Origin: an uncultured cyanobacterium
GTDB taxonomy: Bacteria; Cyanobacteriota; Cyanobacteriia; PCC-6307; Cyanobiaceae
Assembly (NCBI GenBank): GCA_903823115.1
Contig: CAIJRN010000059.1
Span: forward strand, 1 to 43,575
DNA length: 43,575 nt
Reading direction: 5' to 3'
In this document: one piece after another, positions 1 to 8,483 of the stretch
Position numbering within the stretch: position 1 is the stretch's first letter
Layout of the letters: every line of letters starts with the position of its first letter
Translations under genes and position numbers: made by a program
The notes under the pieces: generated by a model
Databases searched by the model: none
What the model saw: only the letters and a program-made list of their open reading frames with translations
What the model was told of the DNA's origin: nothing

Positions 1-1065
1 CCGGGCCAGTTTCCCCTGCTGCTCTGCCTCACCGACGAGAACGTCTGGATCGTGCTGCCCTGTGCGGCGGTGGTGAGCCTGCATGCCGAACTCAGCTGCC
101 TGCAGGTGGAGCAGCTCGATCCGCCCGACATGCACCACCCCGGGGAACTCCGGCATGGCAACAACGTCAGCGGCGGCCTGGCCCTGGCCGTGGCCTCCAT
201 GGCCCGCCGCCACGACATGCATACCCCCCGCTACGACCTGGCCGGCGAGGTGCTGCACCAGGCCGAACTGGTGCACCAATTGGAGGAGGAGCTCGAGCTG
301 CATTCGGCCCATCGCTTCGGCGATCGCAAGCAGCTCAAGAAGCACCGCCGCCGCATGGAGGAGCTGGAGCTGGAGATCGATGAGCGGCGGCGCCTCCTGC
401 ATCACCGGGCCAATCGCCACTGGGACACCTTCCTGCACCTGATCGAGATCCTCGGCTTCTTCGGAGCCATGGACGGCGAGGACGGCTTGCAGCCCACCGA
501 GGTGGGGCGCACCGTCGCCTCCCTGCGCGGTGACAACGAGCTGTGGCTGGGCCTGGCCCTGATGAGCGGCCATCTCGATGGCCTGGATCCGGCCGAACTG
601 GCGGCCGTGCTCGAGGCGATCTCCACCGAGGTCAATCGCCCCGATCTCTGGTGCGGCTGGCCGCCGCCGCCGCTGGTGGAGGAGGCCCTGCACGATCTGC
701 GCGGTCTGCGGCGCGAGCTGCAGCGCCAGCAGGAGCGGCGCTCGGTGGTGGTGCCGGTGTGGTGGGAGCCGGAACTCACCGGCCTGGTCCATGCCTGGGC
801 CAAGGGAGCCAGCTGGAGCGATCTGATCGCCAACACCTCCCTCGATGAGGGCGATGTGGTGCGGATCCTGCGCCGCACCGTCGATCTGCTGGCCCAGGTG
901 CCCTATGGCGAGGCGATCAGCGAGCAGCTGCGCACCAATTCGCGCAAGGCCCTCAAGGCGATCAATCGCTTTCCGGTCTGCGAGATCGAGGATCTGCTGG
1001 CGGGTTCGGCCCGGGCGGCTGGCGCTGATCCGGCTGCGGCCCTGATCCGGCCGCCGGCGGTCTGA
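1..1065 (+). CDS. DEAD/DEAH-box RNA helicase, DSHCT family, C-terminal part (5' end outside window)
   Basis: The frame is open from the first base and ends at TGA 1063-1065, so only the last 354 codons are present. They contain no helicase motifs, which would lie upstream. What is visible matches the C-terminal region of Ski2/Mtr4-like helicases found in cyanobacteria: a charged helical arm (around 250-420, rich in Glu, Arg and Leu, coiled-coil-like) followed by a DSHCT-type helical domain with segments such as FLHLIEILGFFG, LVHAWAKGASWSDL and GDVVRILRRTVDLLAQV. Known members are ATP-dependent RNA helicases that help RNA turnover. The assignment rests on the tail alone; the ATPase core cannot be checked here. 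Confidence 0.85.
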   Translation, partial: PGQFPLLLCLTDENVWIVLPCAAVVSLHAELSCLQVEQLDPPDMHHPGELRHGNNVSGGLALAVASMARRHDMHTPRYDLAGEVLHQAELVHQLEEELELHSAHRFGDRKQLKKHRRRMEELELEIDERRRLLHHRANRHWDTFLHLIEILGFFGAMDGEDGLQPTEVGRTVASLRGDNELWLGLALMSGHLDGLDPAELAAVLEAISTEVNRPDLWCGWPPPPLVEEALHDLRGLRRELQRQQERRSVVVPVWWEPELTGLVHAWAKGASWSDLIANTSLDEGDVVRILRRTVDLLAQVPYGEAISEQLRTNSRKALKAINRFPVCEIEDLLAGSARAAGADPAAALIRPPAV

Positions 1066-1144
1066 GCACCAGGGCGACGATCAGCAGCAGGCCGCTGATG
1101 CTGAGCACCGCCTCGATGCCGTCGGCGTAGGGGGTCCAGGGCAT
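962..1144 (-). CDS. Possible small membrane protein
   Basis: A 60-residue frame read opposite the helicase 3' end. It starts at ATG 1144 (MPWTPYADGIEAVLSISG), has one plausible transmembrane helix (VLSISGLLLIVALVL) and then a Pro/Arg-rich tail. The helix-coding part lies in the otherwise empty gap 1066-1173, while the low-complexity tail overlaps the helicase. I do not recognise the protein, and in G+C-rich DNA such a frame can arise by chance. Confidence 0.25.
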   Translation of the reverse strand: MPWTPYADGIEAVLSISGLLLIVALVLRPPAAGSGPQPDQRQPPGPNPPADPRSRRPESD

Positions 1145-1173
1145 GGTCCCTAGGATCCCACCTGGTGGCACCG

Positions 1174-1749
1174 ATGGCTGTGGCGATGAAGCTGAATCTG
1201 GGCTGCGGGCCGCGGCCGATCGCCGGCTACCTGAACATCGATTCGGTGGCCAGCTTCGCGCCCGACCGGGTGATCGATCTGGAGCGCACCCCCTGGGATC
1301 TGCCCACGGACGGCGCGGAGGAGGTGCTGCTCAACCATGTGCTCGAGCACCTGGGGGCCAGCACCGACACCTTCCTGGCGGTGATGACGGAGCTGTACCG
1401 GGTCTGCGCCGACGGCGCCCGCATCCAGATCAACGTGCCCCATCCCCTGCACGAGCACTTCCGCACCGATCCCAGCCATGTGCGCCGGGTCACGCCCCAG
1501 ACGCTGTCGATGTTCTCGCGGCACGAATGTGATCAGGCGGCGGCGGTGTCCTCGCCGATGACCCCCTGGGCCCACATCCTGAACGTGGATTTCGAGCTGG
1601 CTTCGGTGCAGTACGTGGCCGATGCCCACACCCGCCAGCTGCTGGAAGCCAAGGGGCTGCTGGCACCGGAGGATCGCCTCGAAGATTTCGCCGAGATCTA
1701 CAACAACCTGATCGAGGAGATTCGCATCGAGCTGCTCGTGCACAAGTAG
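1174..1749 (+). CDS. Class I SAM-dependent methyltransferase-like protein
   Basis: A 191-residue protein. LNLGCGP close to the N-terminus is the SAM-binding glycine-rich motif I, and LLNHVLEHL resembles the motif IV region (HVLEH) of type 11 methyltransferases. The substrate is unknown. INVPHPLHEHFRTDPSH and TPQTLSMFSR resemble proteins that modify cell-surface or small-molecule substrates, but this is weak. GTG 1165, ATG 1174 and ATG 1186 are all possible starts; ATG 1174 is chosen, although the SAM fold itself begins at the third. It ends 48 bases before the convergent purB stop. Confidence 0.75.
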   Translation: MAVAMKLNLGCGPRPIAGYLNIDSVASFAPDRVIDLERTPWDLPTDGAEEVLLNHVLEHLGASTDTFLAVMTELYRVCADGARIQINVPHPLHEHFRTDPSHVRRVTPQTLSMFSRHECDQAAAVSSPMTPWAHILNVDFELASVQYVADAHTRQLLEAKGLLAPEDRLEDFAEIYNNLIEEIRIELLVHK

Positions 1750-1797
1750 GCCCAGGCCCGGCGGCCGGGCCCAGACGCAGACTCCCAGTCGCCGGGC

Positions 1798-3093
1798 TCA
1801 GATGCCCAGTCGCTGCCAGATCACATCCAGATGGGCCCGGTGCAGGTCGGTGGCGAAACACTCGGCCAGCTCCTCAGCGGAGAGCAGGGCGGTCACCTCG
1901 GCATCGCCCTCGAGATTGGCGCGGAAGTCGCCACCTTCGCGGTTCCAGGCGCTGTGGGCGTGGACCTGCACGATCCGGTAGGCCTCTTCGCGGCTGAGGC
2001 CCGCCGCCACCAGGGCCAGCAACACCCGCTGGCTGAACACCACGCCGCCGTAGACGTTGAGGTTGCGGGCCATGTTCTCGGGGTAGACCCCCAAGCCCTT
2101 CACCACCTCGGTCATCTCCCGCAGCATGAAGTGCAGGGTGACCGAGCAGTCCGGCAGCATCATCCGCTCCACCGAGCTGTGGCTGATGTCCCGTTCGTGC
2201 CAGAGGGCGACGTTCTCCAGGGCGGCCACGGTGTAGCTGCGCAGCACCCGCGCCAGGCCGGAGATGCGCTCGCTGCGGATCGGATTGCGCTTGTGGGGCA
2301 TGGCCGAGCTGCCCTTCTGACCCTTGGCGAAGTTCTCCTCCACCTCCAGCACATCGGTGCGCTGCAGGTTGCGGATCTCGGTCGAGAAGCGCTCCAGGGA
2401 GGCGCCGACCAACGCCAGGGTCTGGACATATTCGGCATGGCGATCGCGGGAGATCACCTGGGTGCTGGCCGCATCGGGCTCCAGGCCCAGGATGCGGCAG
2501 GTGATCGCCTCCACCTCGGGATCGGTGTTGGCATAGGTGCCCATGGCGCCGCTGATCTGTCCGACGGACACCACCCGCTCCAGGCGCTCCAGCCGTTCAC
2601 GGTTGCGTTCGGTCTCGGCCAGCCAGCCGGCCACCTTGAAGCCGAAGGTGATCGGCTCGCCATGGATGGCGTGGGAGCGACCGATCATCACCGTGTCCTT
2701 GTGGGCCCGGGCCAGCTGCCGCAGGGCCTCGGCCAGCTGGTCGAGTTCACTGCGCAGCACGGCCACCGAGCGCTTCAGCTGCAGTGCCAGGCCCGTGTCC
2801 AGCACATCGGAGCTGGTCATGCCGACGTGGATGTAGCGCCCGGCGTCACCGACGTGTTCGTTGACGTTGGTCAGGAAGGCGATCACGTCGTGGCGCACTT
2901 CGGCCTCGATCTCCAGGATGCGGCTCACCTCAAAGGCGGCCTTCTCGCGGATCGTGGCGAGGGCCTCAGGCGGCACCCGTCCCAGCTCGCACTGGGCGGC
3001 GGTGGCGGCGATCTCCACATCCAGCCAGCTCTGGAATTTGGCTTCCTCACTCCAGAGGCCGCCCATCTCGGGCAGGGTGTAACGCTCGATCAA
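1798..3093 (-). CDS. purB: Adenylosuccinate lyase
   Basis: PurB splits SAICAR to AICAR and adenylosuccinate to AMP, releasing fumarate in both, in purine synthesis. The 431-residue product has the usual length. The fumarase/aspartase superfamily signature GSSAMPHKRNP is present, as are TSSDVLDTGLALQL and MIGRSHAIHGEPITFG, which hold catalytic and substrate-binding residues of the family. The start is TTG at 3093, giving MIERYTLPEMG, which matches the N-terminus typical of cyanobacterial PurB; no ATG fits as well. It stands alone on the minus strand, with a 137-base gap upstream that holds three copies of a short GACCNTCAG motif. Confidence 0.97.
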   Translation of the reverse strand: MIERYTLPEMGGLWSEEAKFQSWLDVEIAATAAQCELGRVPPEALATIREKAAFEVSRILEIEAEVRHDVIAFLTNVNEHVGDAGRYIHVGMTSSDVLDTGLALQLKRSVAVLRSELDQLAEALRQLARAHKDTVMIGRSHAIHGEPITFGFKVAGWLAETERNRERLERLERVVSVGQISGAMGTYANTDPEVEAITCRILGLEPDAASTQVISRDRHAEYVQTLALVGASLERFSTEIRNLQRTDVLEVEENFAKGQKGSSAMPHKRNPIRSERISGLARVLRSYTVAALENVALWHERDISHSSVERMMLPDCSVTLHFMLREMTEVVKGLGVYPENMARNLNVYGGVVFSQRVLLALVAAGLSREEAYRIVQVHAHSAWNREGGDFRANLEGDAEVTALLSAEELAECFATDLHRAHLDVIWQRLGI

Positions 3094-3130
3094 GGGCCAG
3101 CGCGTGGCAACAGCTCCCCCAACCTATCGG

Positions 3131-3219
3131 GCGACCTTCAGGCCAGGCCTGCCCAGCCGATGCTCCGGCCAGGCGTGCACCGTTGACCGTCAGCCCAGGG
3201 CTTCCCCGCTGACCTTCAG
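3131..3219. repeat. Three copies of GACCNTCAG upstream of purB
   Basis: GACCTTCAG at 3133-3141, GACCGTCAG at 3185-3193 and GACCTTCAG at 3211-3219, the last within the palindromic form CTGACCTTCAG. The starts are 52 and 26 bases apart. The same core occurs three times in the glnB-queF spacer. Function unknown. Confidence 0.5.
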
Positions 3220-3230
3220 GCGAAGCCTGC

Positions 3231-3539
3231 TCAGGCGACCCTGGTCAGCTGGCGATGGGCGACTTCCCACTGCACCAGCTGGCCCCAGCTCTGCTGGCGC
3301 ACCCAGCAGCGACCACCTCGGCACTGGATCAGCTGGAAGGGGGGAAGGTCGTCGGGCTGGTTGCGCAGCCGCACAAAGCTGCCTGGCCTGAGCAGCTCGA
3401 ACACATTGGTGGCCAGAGGCCCCTGGCGATGGCCGAGGCTGCTGCTGAGGCTGCTTCGGTTGCTGCTTCGGAGGTTGCTTCCGTGGCTGCTCGCGGCCAT
3501 CTCCACTGCGCTCAGGGTGCTGGAACGGGATGGGCCCAT
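3231..3539 (-). CDS. Small conserved cyanobacterial protein of unknown function
   Basis: A 102-residue protein starting at ATG 3539. The first 45 residues are Ser-rich and low in complexity. The second half has a compact, folded-looking pattern (LRPGSFVRLRNQ, PFQLIQCRGGRCWVRQQ, VQWEVAHRQL) that I associate with small hypothetical proteins of marine and freshwater Synechococcus. It suggests a small beta-barrel but no function. It lies 137 bases upstream of purB on the same strand and diverges from the TlyA gene. The real start may be further downstream within the Ser-rich part. Confidence 0.65.
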   Translation of the reverse strand: MGPSRSSTLSAVEMAASSHGSNLRSSNRSSLSSSLGHRQGPLATNVFELLRPGSFVRLRNQPDDLPPFQLIQCRGGRCWVRQQSWGQLVQWEVAHRQLTRVA

Positions 3540-3680
3540 GGAAGGCTCTCACCTGCGGCTGGAGCCATCTTCTGGTGGTTCGGCCGGAACGGGGTTGAGC
3601 CTTGGATTTTGTTCCGTTTCCGGTGTGGTTCCATAACCGAATCAATACCAGGCCGATCCGGCCAGGACGGGACGACTCCC

Positions 3681-4706
3681 ATGGCCCGCAGGCAGCGGCT
3701 CGATCTGGAACTGGTCACCCGGGGGCTCGCCGTCAGCCGCCAGCAGGCCCAGCAACTGATTCGCAGTGGTCGGGTGCGCAGCGGCGATCGGGTGCTGGAC
3801 AAGCCCGGCGTCGATGTGGCCGCCGAGCTGGATCTGCAGGTGGAGCAGCCCCCCCGCTTCGTCTCCCGCGGCGGTGAAAAGCTGGTGGCGGCCCTGGAGC
3901 AATTGCCGATCCAGGTGGCCGGCCGCGTCTGCCTGGATGGCGGCATCTCCACCGGCGGCTTCACCGACTGCCTGCTGCAGCACGGGGCCAGCCGCGTCTA
4001 TGGCATCGATGTGGGCTATGGCCAGACGGCCTGGAGTCTGCGCACCGATCCCCGCGTGGTGTTGCGGGAGCGCACCAACCTGCGGCACCTCAGCCCGGAG
4101 GATCTCTACGGCCCGGAGGATCCCTGGCCGGATCTGGCTGTCGCCGATGTCTCCTTCATTTCGCTCACCCGGGTGCTGCCGGCCCTGGGGGCGTTGCTGC
4201 GGCCGGCGATCACCGCGCTCGACGGCCCTGAGCCTGCCGGCAGCGGCGTTGAAGCTCTGCTGCTGGTCAAACCCCAGTTCGAGGTGGGGCGGGCCCGGGT
4301 GGGCAAGGGGGGCGTGGTGCGCGATCCGGCCGCGCACGTGGATGCGATTGAAACGGTGCTGGCGGCGGCGTTGGCCCAGGGCTGGCAGGCGGCCGGCCTG
4401 CTGGCCTCACCGCTCACCGGACCGGCCGGCAACCATGAATATCTGCTCTGGCTGCGCCGGCCCCTGGCCAGCTCTGGATCTCAGATCCCCGCCGACAAAG
4501 CCGCCACCGCCACTGCTGCTGCTGCCATTGGCAGTGCTGCCGCTGGCACTGCCGCCACTCCAGCCGATGGAGCTCCGGCAGCCGCAGCCAGCCCCAGCGA
4601 TCAGACGCCGTCCTGCGGCGAGCCGGGGGCACCGGCCCCGGTCAGGGGGCCGGTGGATGGCAGCACCATTCGCGATCTGGTGCGGCGCACCCTGAACGGC
4701 AGTTGA
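3681..4706 (+). CDS. tlyA: TlyA-family rRNA (cytidine-2'-O)-methyltransferase
   Basis: A 341-residue protein starting at ATG 3681 (MARRQRLDLELVTRGL). Residues 1-60 form an S4 RNA-binding domain (AVSRQQAQQLIRSGRVRSG). The rest is an FtsJ-like methyltransferase with LDGGISTGGFTDCLLQ as SAM motif I, DVSFISL and LLVKPQFEVGR. Known TlyA proteins methylate 16S and 23S rRNA; the family label 'hemolysin A' is historical. Odd feature: about 60 Ala/Pro/Ser-rich residues (roughly 263-323, bases 4470-4650) separate the catalytic domain from the usual terminal helix (TIRDLVRRTL). It converges on glnB. Confidence 0.92.
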   Translation: MARRQRLDLELVTRGLAVSRQQAQQLIRSGRVRSGDRVLDKPGVDVAAELDLQVEQPPRFVSRGGEKLVAALEQLPIQVAGRVCLDGGISTGGFTDCLLQHGASRVYGIDVGYGQTAWSLRTDPRVVLRERTNLRHLSPEDLYGPEDPWPDLAVADVSFISLTRVLPALGALLRPAITALDGPEPAGSGVEALLLVKPQFEVGRARVGKGGVVRDPAAHVDAIETVLAAALAQGWQAAGLLASPLTGPAGNHEYLLWLRRPLASSGSQIPADKAATATAAAAIGSAAAGTAATPADGAPAAAASPSDQTPSCGEPGAPAPVRGPVDGSTIRDLVRRTLNGS

Positions 4707-4733
4707 AACGGCCGGCACTCCAGCCGTGGCAAC

Positions 4734-4769
4734 CCAGGCCCTGGGGCCTGGCTGGGGCGATCGCCCCAG
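4734..4769. repeat. Hairpin followed by an 18-base perfect palindrome containing HIP1
   Basis: In the gap between the convergent tlyA and glnB genes, CCAGGCC (4734-4740) can pair with GGCCTGG (4745-4751). Directly after it comes the perfect palindrome CTGGGGCGATCGCCCCAG (4752-4769), centred on the cyanobacterial HIP1 octamer GCGATCGC (4757-4764). No T-tract follows on either strand, so this is not a standard terminator, though it could slow transcription from both sides. Confidence 0.55.
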
Positions 4770-4880
4770 CGGATGCGGACGATGCAATCAGGCGATGATC
4801 GCCAACCTCCCTCCCCAGCTCCTACTGGTCTGAGTGAGGGGAATCGGCAGGGAGGATCGGGATCGGTCGCCGTGCCCGGT

Positions 4881-5234
<354 letters not shown>

Positions 5235-5489
5235 TCAAGGTGAGCTCTGAACATGGATCCTGACGGATGATGGCGTCCGCAGGGGTCGCCGACAGCCGAT
5301 TGGGATGGGTCGAACCTGTTGCACCGAGCCAGTCTGCCTGGCTTGGCCAGTCTGGCTGATTCGGTTTGCAGGGATTGAACCACTCAGCATGGCGCATCCA
5401 GCTCGGCTGATTCCTGTTGATCCCGCTGGGCCGGGTCAGGTTCTCTGACACGATCGCGTTGGAACCAGGCTGAGCGGACATCAGGGTTG

Positions 5490-5563
5490 CTGACCATCAG
5501 ACTGGCTGACCGTCAGGCTCTCTGACCATCAGCGTGACTGAAATTCAGTCGTCCTGGGTTCAG
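5490..5563. repeat. Tandem array of 11-base palindromes with 16-base period
   Basis: CTGACCATCAG (5490), CTGACCGTCAG (5506), CTGACCATCAG (5522) and CTGAAATTCAG (5538) start exactly 16 bases apart. A decayed fifth copy, CTGGGTTCAG, starts at 5554, again in step. Each unit is CTGA-N3-TCAG, so its arms are self-complementary, and the 5-base linkers differ. This may be an operator array or a degenerate minisatellite. Confidence 0.75.
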
Positions 5564-5712
5564 TCGTGCTGGGGGCTGATCTGCTGAGCTCCGCTTGGCT
5601 GGGGCCGGCTTGGCTGGGTCGGTTGGGCCGTTCCAGTCCGCCGGCACAGTTTCGCAGAGATCCGTGTGGGCTGGCGGCCCTGTCATTAGGCCCGAGTCCA
5701 GCGGCAGCTGTC

Positions 5713-5726
5713 GTAACGATGGCTAC
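5713..5726. promoter_or_regulatory. NtcA-like box GTA-N8-TAC
   Basis: GTAACGATGGCTAC matches the NtcA consensus GTA-N8-TAC exactly in its six fixed bases. It ends 60 bases before the queF ATG. A TAN3T -10-like sequence (TACCTT, 5754-5759) follows after 27 bases, a little more than the usual 20-24. Chance matches to a six-base consensus are expected in 43 kb, so this is tentative. Confidence 0.3.
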
Positions 5727-5786
5727 GACTCCTGCGGCCCCGCCTGGATCCAGTACCTTCAACCCTTGCGAACCTGCCGCCAGTCC

Positions 5787-6206
5787 ATGGTCCTTGGTGC
5801 CACCGATCCGAGCGAACGCACCCAGTCGCCGAGCTACGGCGAGCGGGCGATTGCCGACGCCGAGCTGATCTGCTTCGACAACCCTCGCCCGGGCCGTCCC
5901 TATGAGGTGTCGATCGAGCTGCCGGAGTTCACCTGCAAGTGCCCGTTCTCGGGCTACCCCGATTTCGCCGTGTTGCGGTTGCTCTACCAGCCGGGCCCCC
6001 GGGTGCTGGAGCTCAAGGCGCTCAAGCTCTATGTGAATGGCTACCGGGAACGCACCATCTCCCACGAGGAGGTGGCCAACCTGATCCTCGACGACTTCGT
6101 GGCCGCCTGTGAGCCGGTCTGGATGGAGCTGCTGGCCGATTTCAATCCCCGTGGCAACGTACACACCCTCGTGCGGGTCAGCCATGGCCAGCGCCAGCCC
6201 TGTTGA
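5787..6206 (+). CDS. queF: NADPH-dependent 7-cyano-7-deazaguanine (preQ0) reductase
   Basis: QueF reduces the nitrile of preQ0 to the amine of preQ1 for queuosine in tRNA. This is the short, single-domain type at 139 residues. The catalytic Cys is residue 52 in KCPFSGYPDFA. The QueF motif ELKALKLY...YRERTISHEE, which binds NADPH, follows the Cys. ATG 5787 (MVLGATDPSERT) is chosen because the upstream in-frame sequence is not protein-like. It ends three bases before the convergent ccs1 stop, so the two 3' ends must share termination signals. Confidence 0.95.
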   Translation: MVLGATDPSERTQSPSYGERAIADAELICFDNPRPGRPYEVSIELPEFTCKCPFSGYPDFAVLRLLYQPGPRVLELKALKLYVNGYRERTISHEEVANLILDDFVAACEPVWMELLADFNPRGNVHTLVRVSHGQRQPC

Positions 6207-6209
6207 GCT

Positions 6210-7706
6210 TCAGGCCTCCTCGGCTGCTGGACTCGCCGACACCCGGCCGAGCAGGGCCGGCAGTTCGGCGGCGAAGGCCGTGAGGTCGCGATTGCAGAGG
6301 CCGGCCACGTGCAGGCGTCCGGCCTCGGCTTCGCTGATCGCCCACAGCTGGCGGGTGGCCACCAGGCTGAGTCCGCCGCCGAGCAGGGCGATCGCAAAGC
6401 CGCTGTACACGAGGGGCACGCCTGGATCCCGCTTGAGCAGAATGCCGCTCGCCGGCAGCACGGAGAGCACGCGGATCGGCAGGCTGCGCACCTCCACCGC
6501 CTCGCCGCCGGGCTGAATTCGGGCCAGTTGCTCACCGTCGGGGCCAAAGATCTCTGCCGGTCCCTGTTCGCTGCGCAGGCTCAGAAACACCGGCTCGCTG
6601 CCATCGGGGCGGGTGGGCAGCACCAGGCCCCAGACCTGTTCACCCAGTTCGGGATAGGTCTGCAGCGGCAACTGCAACACGGGGCTGCGGCCCAGCTGGA
6701 TGTTGACCGCCGCCAGCCCCCAGTCCGCCTGATAGAGGGTCATGCCCCGGTGGCGCAGGGGATGGTTGACGCTGATCACCGCCCGCAGCGTTTCGCCCGC
6801 CATGGCTGTTGTGCCTGTGGAGCCAACGGCCTGCTCCTTCTCAGCGGCTGTGGTTTGGCTGCCGGGCTCTGGTGCGCTGGATGCGGCGGGCTCGGCACTG
6901 GAACCAAGCCGGCTGGGCGCTGGCACGGCACTGTCCCTTGGGGAGGTGGTCTCCCTCCCCCTGGGTGGCGGAATCAACCGCAGGCTGGAGCTGAACTGTT
7001 CCGGCCGGCCGGCGGGATCGCGTTGGATCTGGAAATCGTCAAGGGCCAGGGTCAGCTGGGTGTGGCCGCGGCTGTCGAGCAGTTCCAGCTCCCGACCTGG
7101 AGCGAGGAAGCGCTCCAGCCTCTGGCCCGCCACAGCCCCCCAGGCCGATCCCACCATCAGCACCACCAGCCCGGCATGGACCAGCAACGGTCCGACCCTG
7201 CCGAGCACGCCCCGACGGGCGGCCAGGCGATCGGGCTGGCGCTGCACCTGCCAGCCACCGGCCCGCAGTTCCCGTTCCAAGCGATCCAGGCAGGGGCCGG
7301 GCTCGGAGCTGAGCATGGTTTCGGCCACACTCAACTTGCTGAGCTGGCGTGGGGAGCGGTAGTCGATCCAGCGCAGGGAGGCCTGCAGAGCCGGCCACTG
7401 GCGCCGCCAGCTGCACAGCACCAGGGCCAACCCGAGCCAGGCCAGCAGGGCCAGGAACCAGCCGCTGGAATAGACGTGGTCGAGTTGCAGTCGCAGGATC
7501 CCTTCGCCATCGACCAGGCCCAGCCAGGGGGCTGGGTCGTAGCGCTGGTGGTAAAAGAGCTCGCTTTCTTTCTGGGGAATGGCGGTGCCGACACCACTGG
7601 CGAGGGCGATGACCAGCAGCAGCGTGATCGCCAGGCGCAGATCGGCCAGCCAGCCGATCGAGCGCTGAAGCCGGCGCCAGATGCTCGAGGAGGGGGCCGC
7701 CGTCAT
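6210..7706 (-). CDS. ccs1: Cytochrome c biogenesis protein Ccs1 (ResB/CcsB type)
   Basis: A 498-residue membrane protein of system II cytochrome c maturation; with CcsA it carries heme across the thylakoid membrane and attaches it to apocytochromes f and c6. The N-terminus has [26 protein letters not shown], typical of ResB proteins, then a second membrane span ([21 protein letters not shown]), a third ([17 protein letters not shown]), a large lumenal domain, and a last span near [22 protein letters not shown]. Residues about 249-303 are a Ser/Pro/Ala-rich insertion. ATG 7706 is right because it overlaps the ccdA stop as ATGA, which suggests translational coupling. Confidence 0.93.
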   Translation of the reverse strand: MTAAPSSSIWRRLQRSIGWLADLRLAITLLLVIALASGVGTAIPQKESELFYHQRYDPAPWLGLVDGEGILRLQLDHVYSSGWFLALLAWLGLALVLCSWRRQWPALQASLRWIDYRSPRQLSKLSVAETMLSSEPGPCLDRLERELRAGGWQVQRQPDRLAARRGVLGRVGPLLVHAGLVVLMVGSAWGAVAGQRLERFLAPGRELELLDSRGHTQLTLALDDFQIQRDPAGRPEQFSSSLRLIPPPRGRETTSPRDSAVPAPSRLGSSAEPAASSAPEPGSQTTAAEKEQAVGSTGTTAMAGETLRAVISVNHPLRHRGMTLYQADWGLAAVNIQLGRSPVLQLPLQTYPELGEQVWGLVLPTRPDGSEPVFLSLRSEQGPAEIFGPDGEQLARIQPGGEAVEVRSLPIRVLSVLPASGILLKRDPGVPLVYSGFAIALLGGGLSLVATRQLWAISEAEAGRLHVAGLCNRDLTAFAAELPALLGRVSASPAAEEA

Positions 7707-8458
7707 GGCAACTGGGAGAGCAGGGTGAGTCCGCCTGTGGTCAGCAACACCACGCCGCTGATCGGCGGGATCCACTGGCCCAGCTGACGCAGCTTCAGCA
7801 GATCGGGCAGGCTGGCGGCGGCGGTGCCGACCAGCAGCAGGGGCAGCACCTGGCCAGCGCCAAAGCAGGTGAGCAGCACCATGCCCTCGAGGGGCCGGCC
7901 GTTCTGGGCCATCCAGGCCAGCAACACGGCCAACACCGGTGTGGTGCAGGGGGTGGACGCCAGACCGAAGGCGAGTCCGGCGGCCAGCGGAGCCAGTGGT
8001 GCCGGCACCCGGCGGCGCCATGCCTCGGGATCGGGGCCGGCCGGGAGGGGGAAGCGCAGCAGGCCCAGCAGATTCAGACCCATCACCACCGCCACCACCG
8101 CCACCAGCAGCGGGATCTGGCTGGGCAGGCTGCCGTACAGGCGACCCAGCAGACCACTGGCCAGACCCAGGACGACCAGGGCCAGGACGATGCCTGCGGC
8201 GAAGCTGATGCTGCGCTGCCAGGGTGGCTGGCGTGGGATCGCCGCTTGGGACTGGGCCCTGGGGCCATCGGCAGCGAAGCCGGCCAGATAGGCCAGGGTC
8301 ACGGGCAACAAGGAAAGCGAACAGGGGCCAAGGCTGGTCAGCACACCACCGGCAAACATCGCGCCCAGCGTGAGCGGTCCAGGATGGGCAAGGGAACTCT
8401 GCAGCAGATTTTCGCTGCTGCGGGCCCAGTCGGCGAGCAGCAGCGCGAGGCTGGTCAT
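7703..8458 (-). CDS. ccdA: Thiol-disulfide transporter CcdA
   Basis: A 251-residue polytopic membrane protein that passes reducing power from cytoplasmic thioredoxin to the lumen, keeping apocytochrome CxxCH cysteines reduced for heme ligation. The two redox cysteines sit in the pseudo-repeated motifs [14 protein letters not shown] and [12 protein letters not shown], each followed by a membrane span. The middle gene of a minus-strand operon: 25 bases after ftsW, and overlapping ccs1 by four bases. Pairing with Ccs1 fits system II biogenesis. Confidence 0.95.
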   Translation of the reverse strand: MTSLALLLADWARSSENLLQSSLAHPGPLTLGAMFAGGVLTSLGPCSLSLLPVTLAYLAGFAADGPRAQSQAAIPRQPPWQRSISFAAGIVLALVVLGLASGLLGRLYGSLPSQIPLLVAVVAVVMGLNLLGLLRFPLPAGPDPEAWRRRVPAPLAPLAAGLAFGLASTPCTTPVLAVLLAWMAQNGRPLEGMVLLTCFGAGQVLPLLLVGTAAASLPDLLKLRQLGQWIPPISGVVLLTTGGLTLLSQLP

Positions 8459-8483
8459 GGCCAGAGGATAAAGGCCGCTGAGC

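Noticed and set aside
1831-3186. A 450-codon open frame opposite purB
   Set aside because: It mirrors purB codon by codon; G+C-rich third positions suppress stops on the other strand. The composition (His/Gly/Gln/Leu-rich) is that of a shadow.
5490-5563. A CRISPR array as an explanation for the regular repeats
   Set aside because: Units of 11 bases with 5-base linkers are far too short for CRISPR repeats and spacers, and there are no cas genes nearby.
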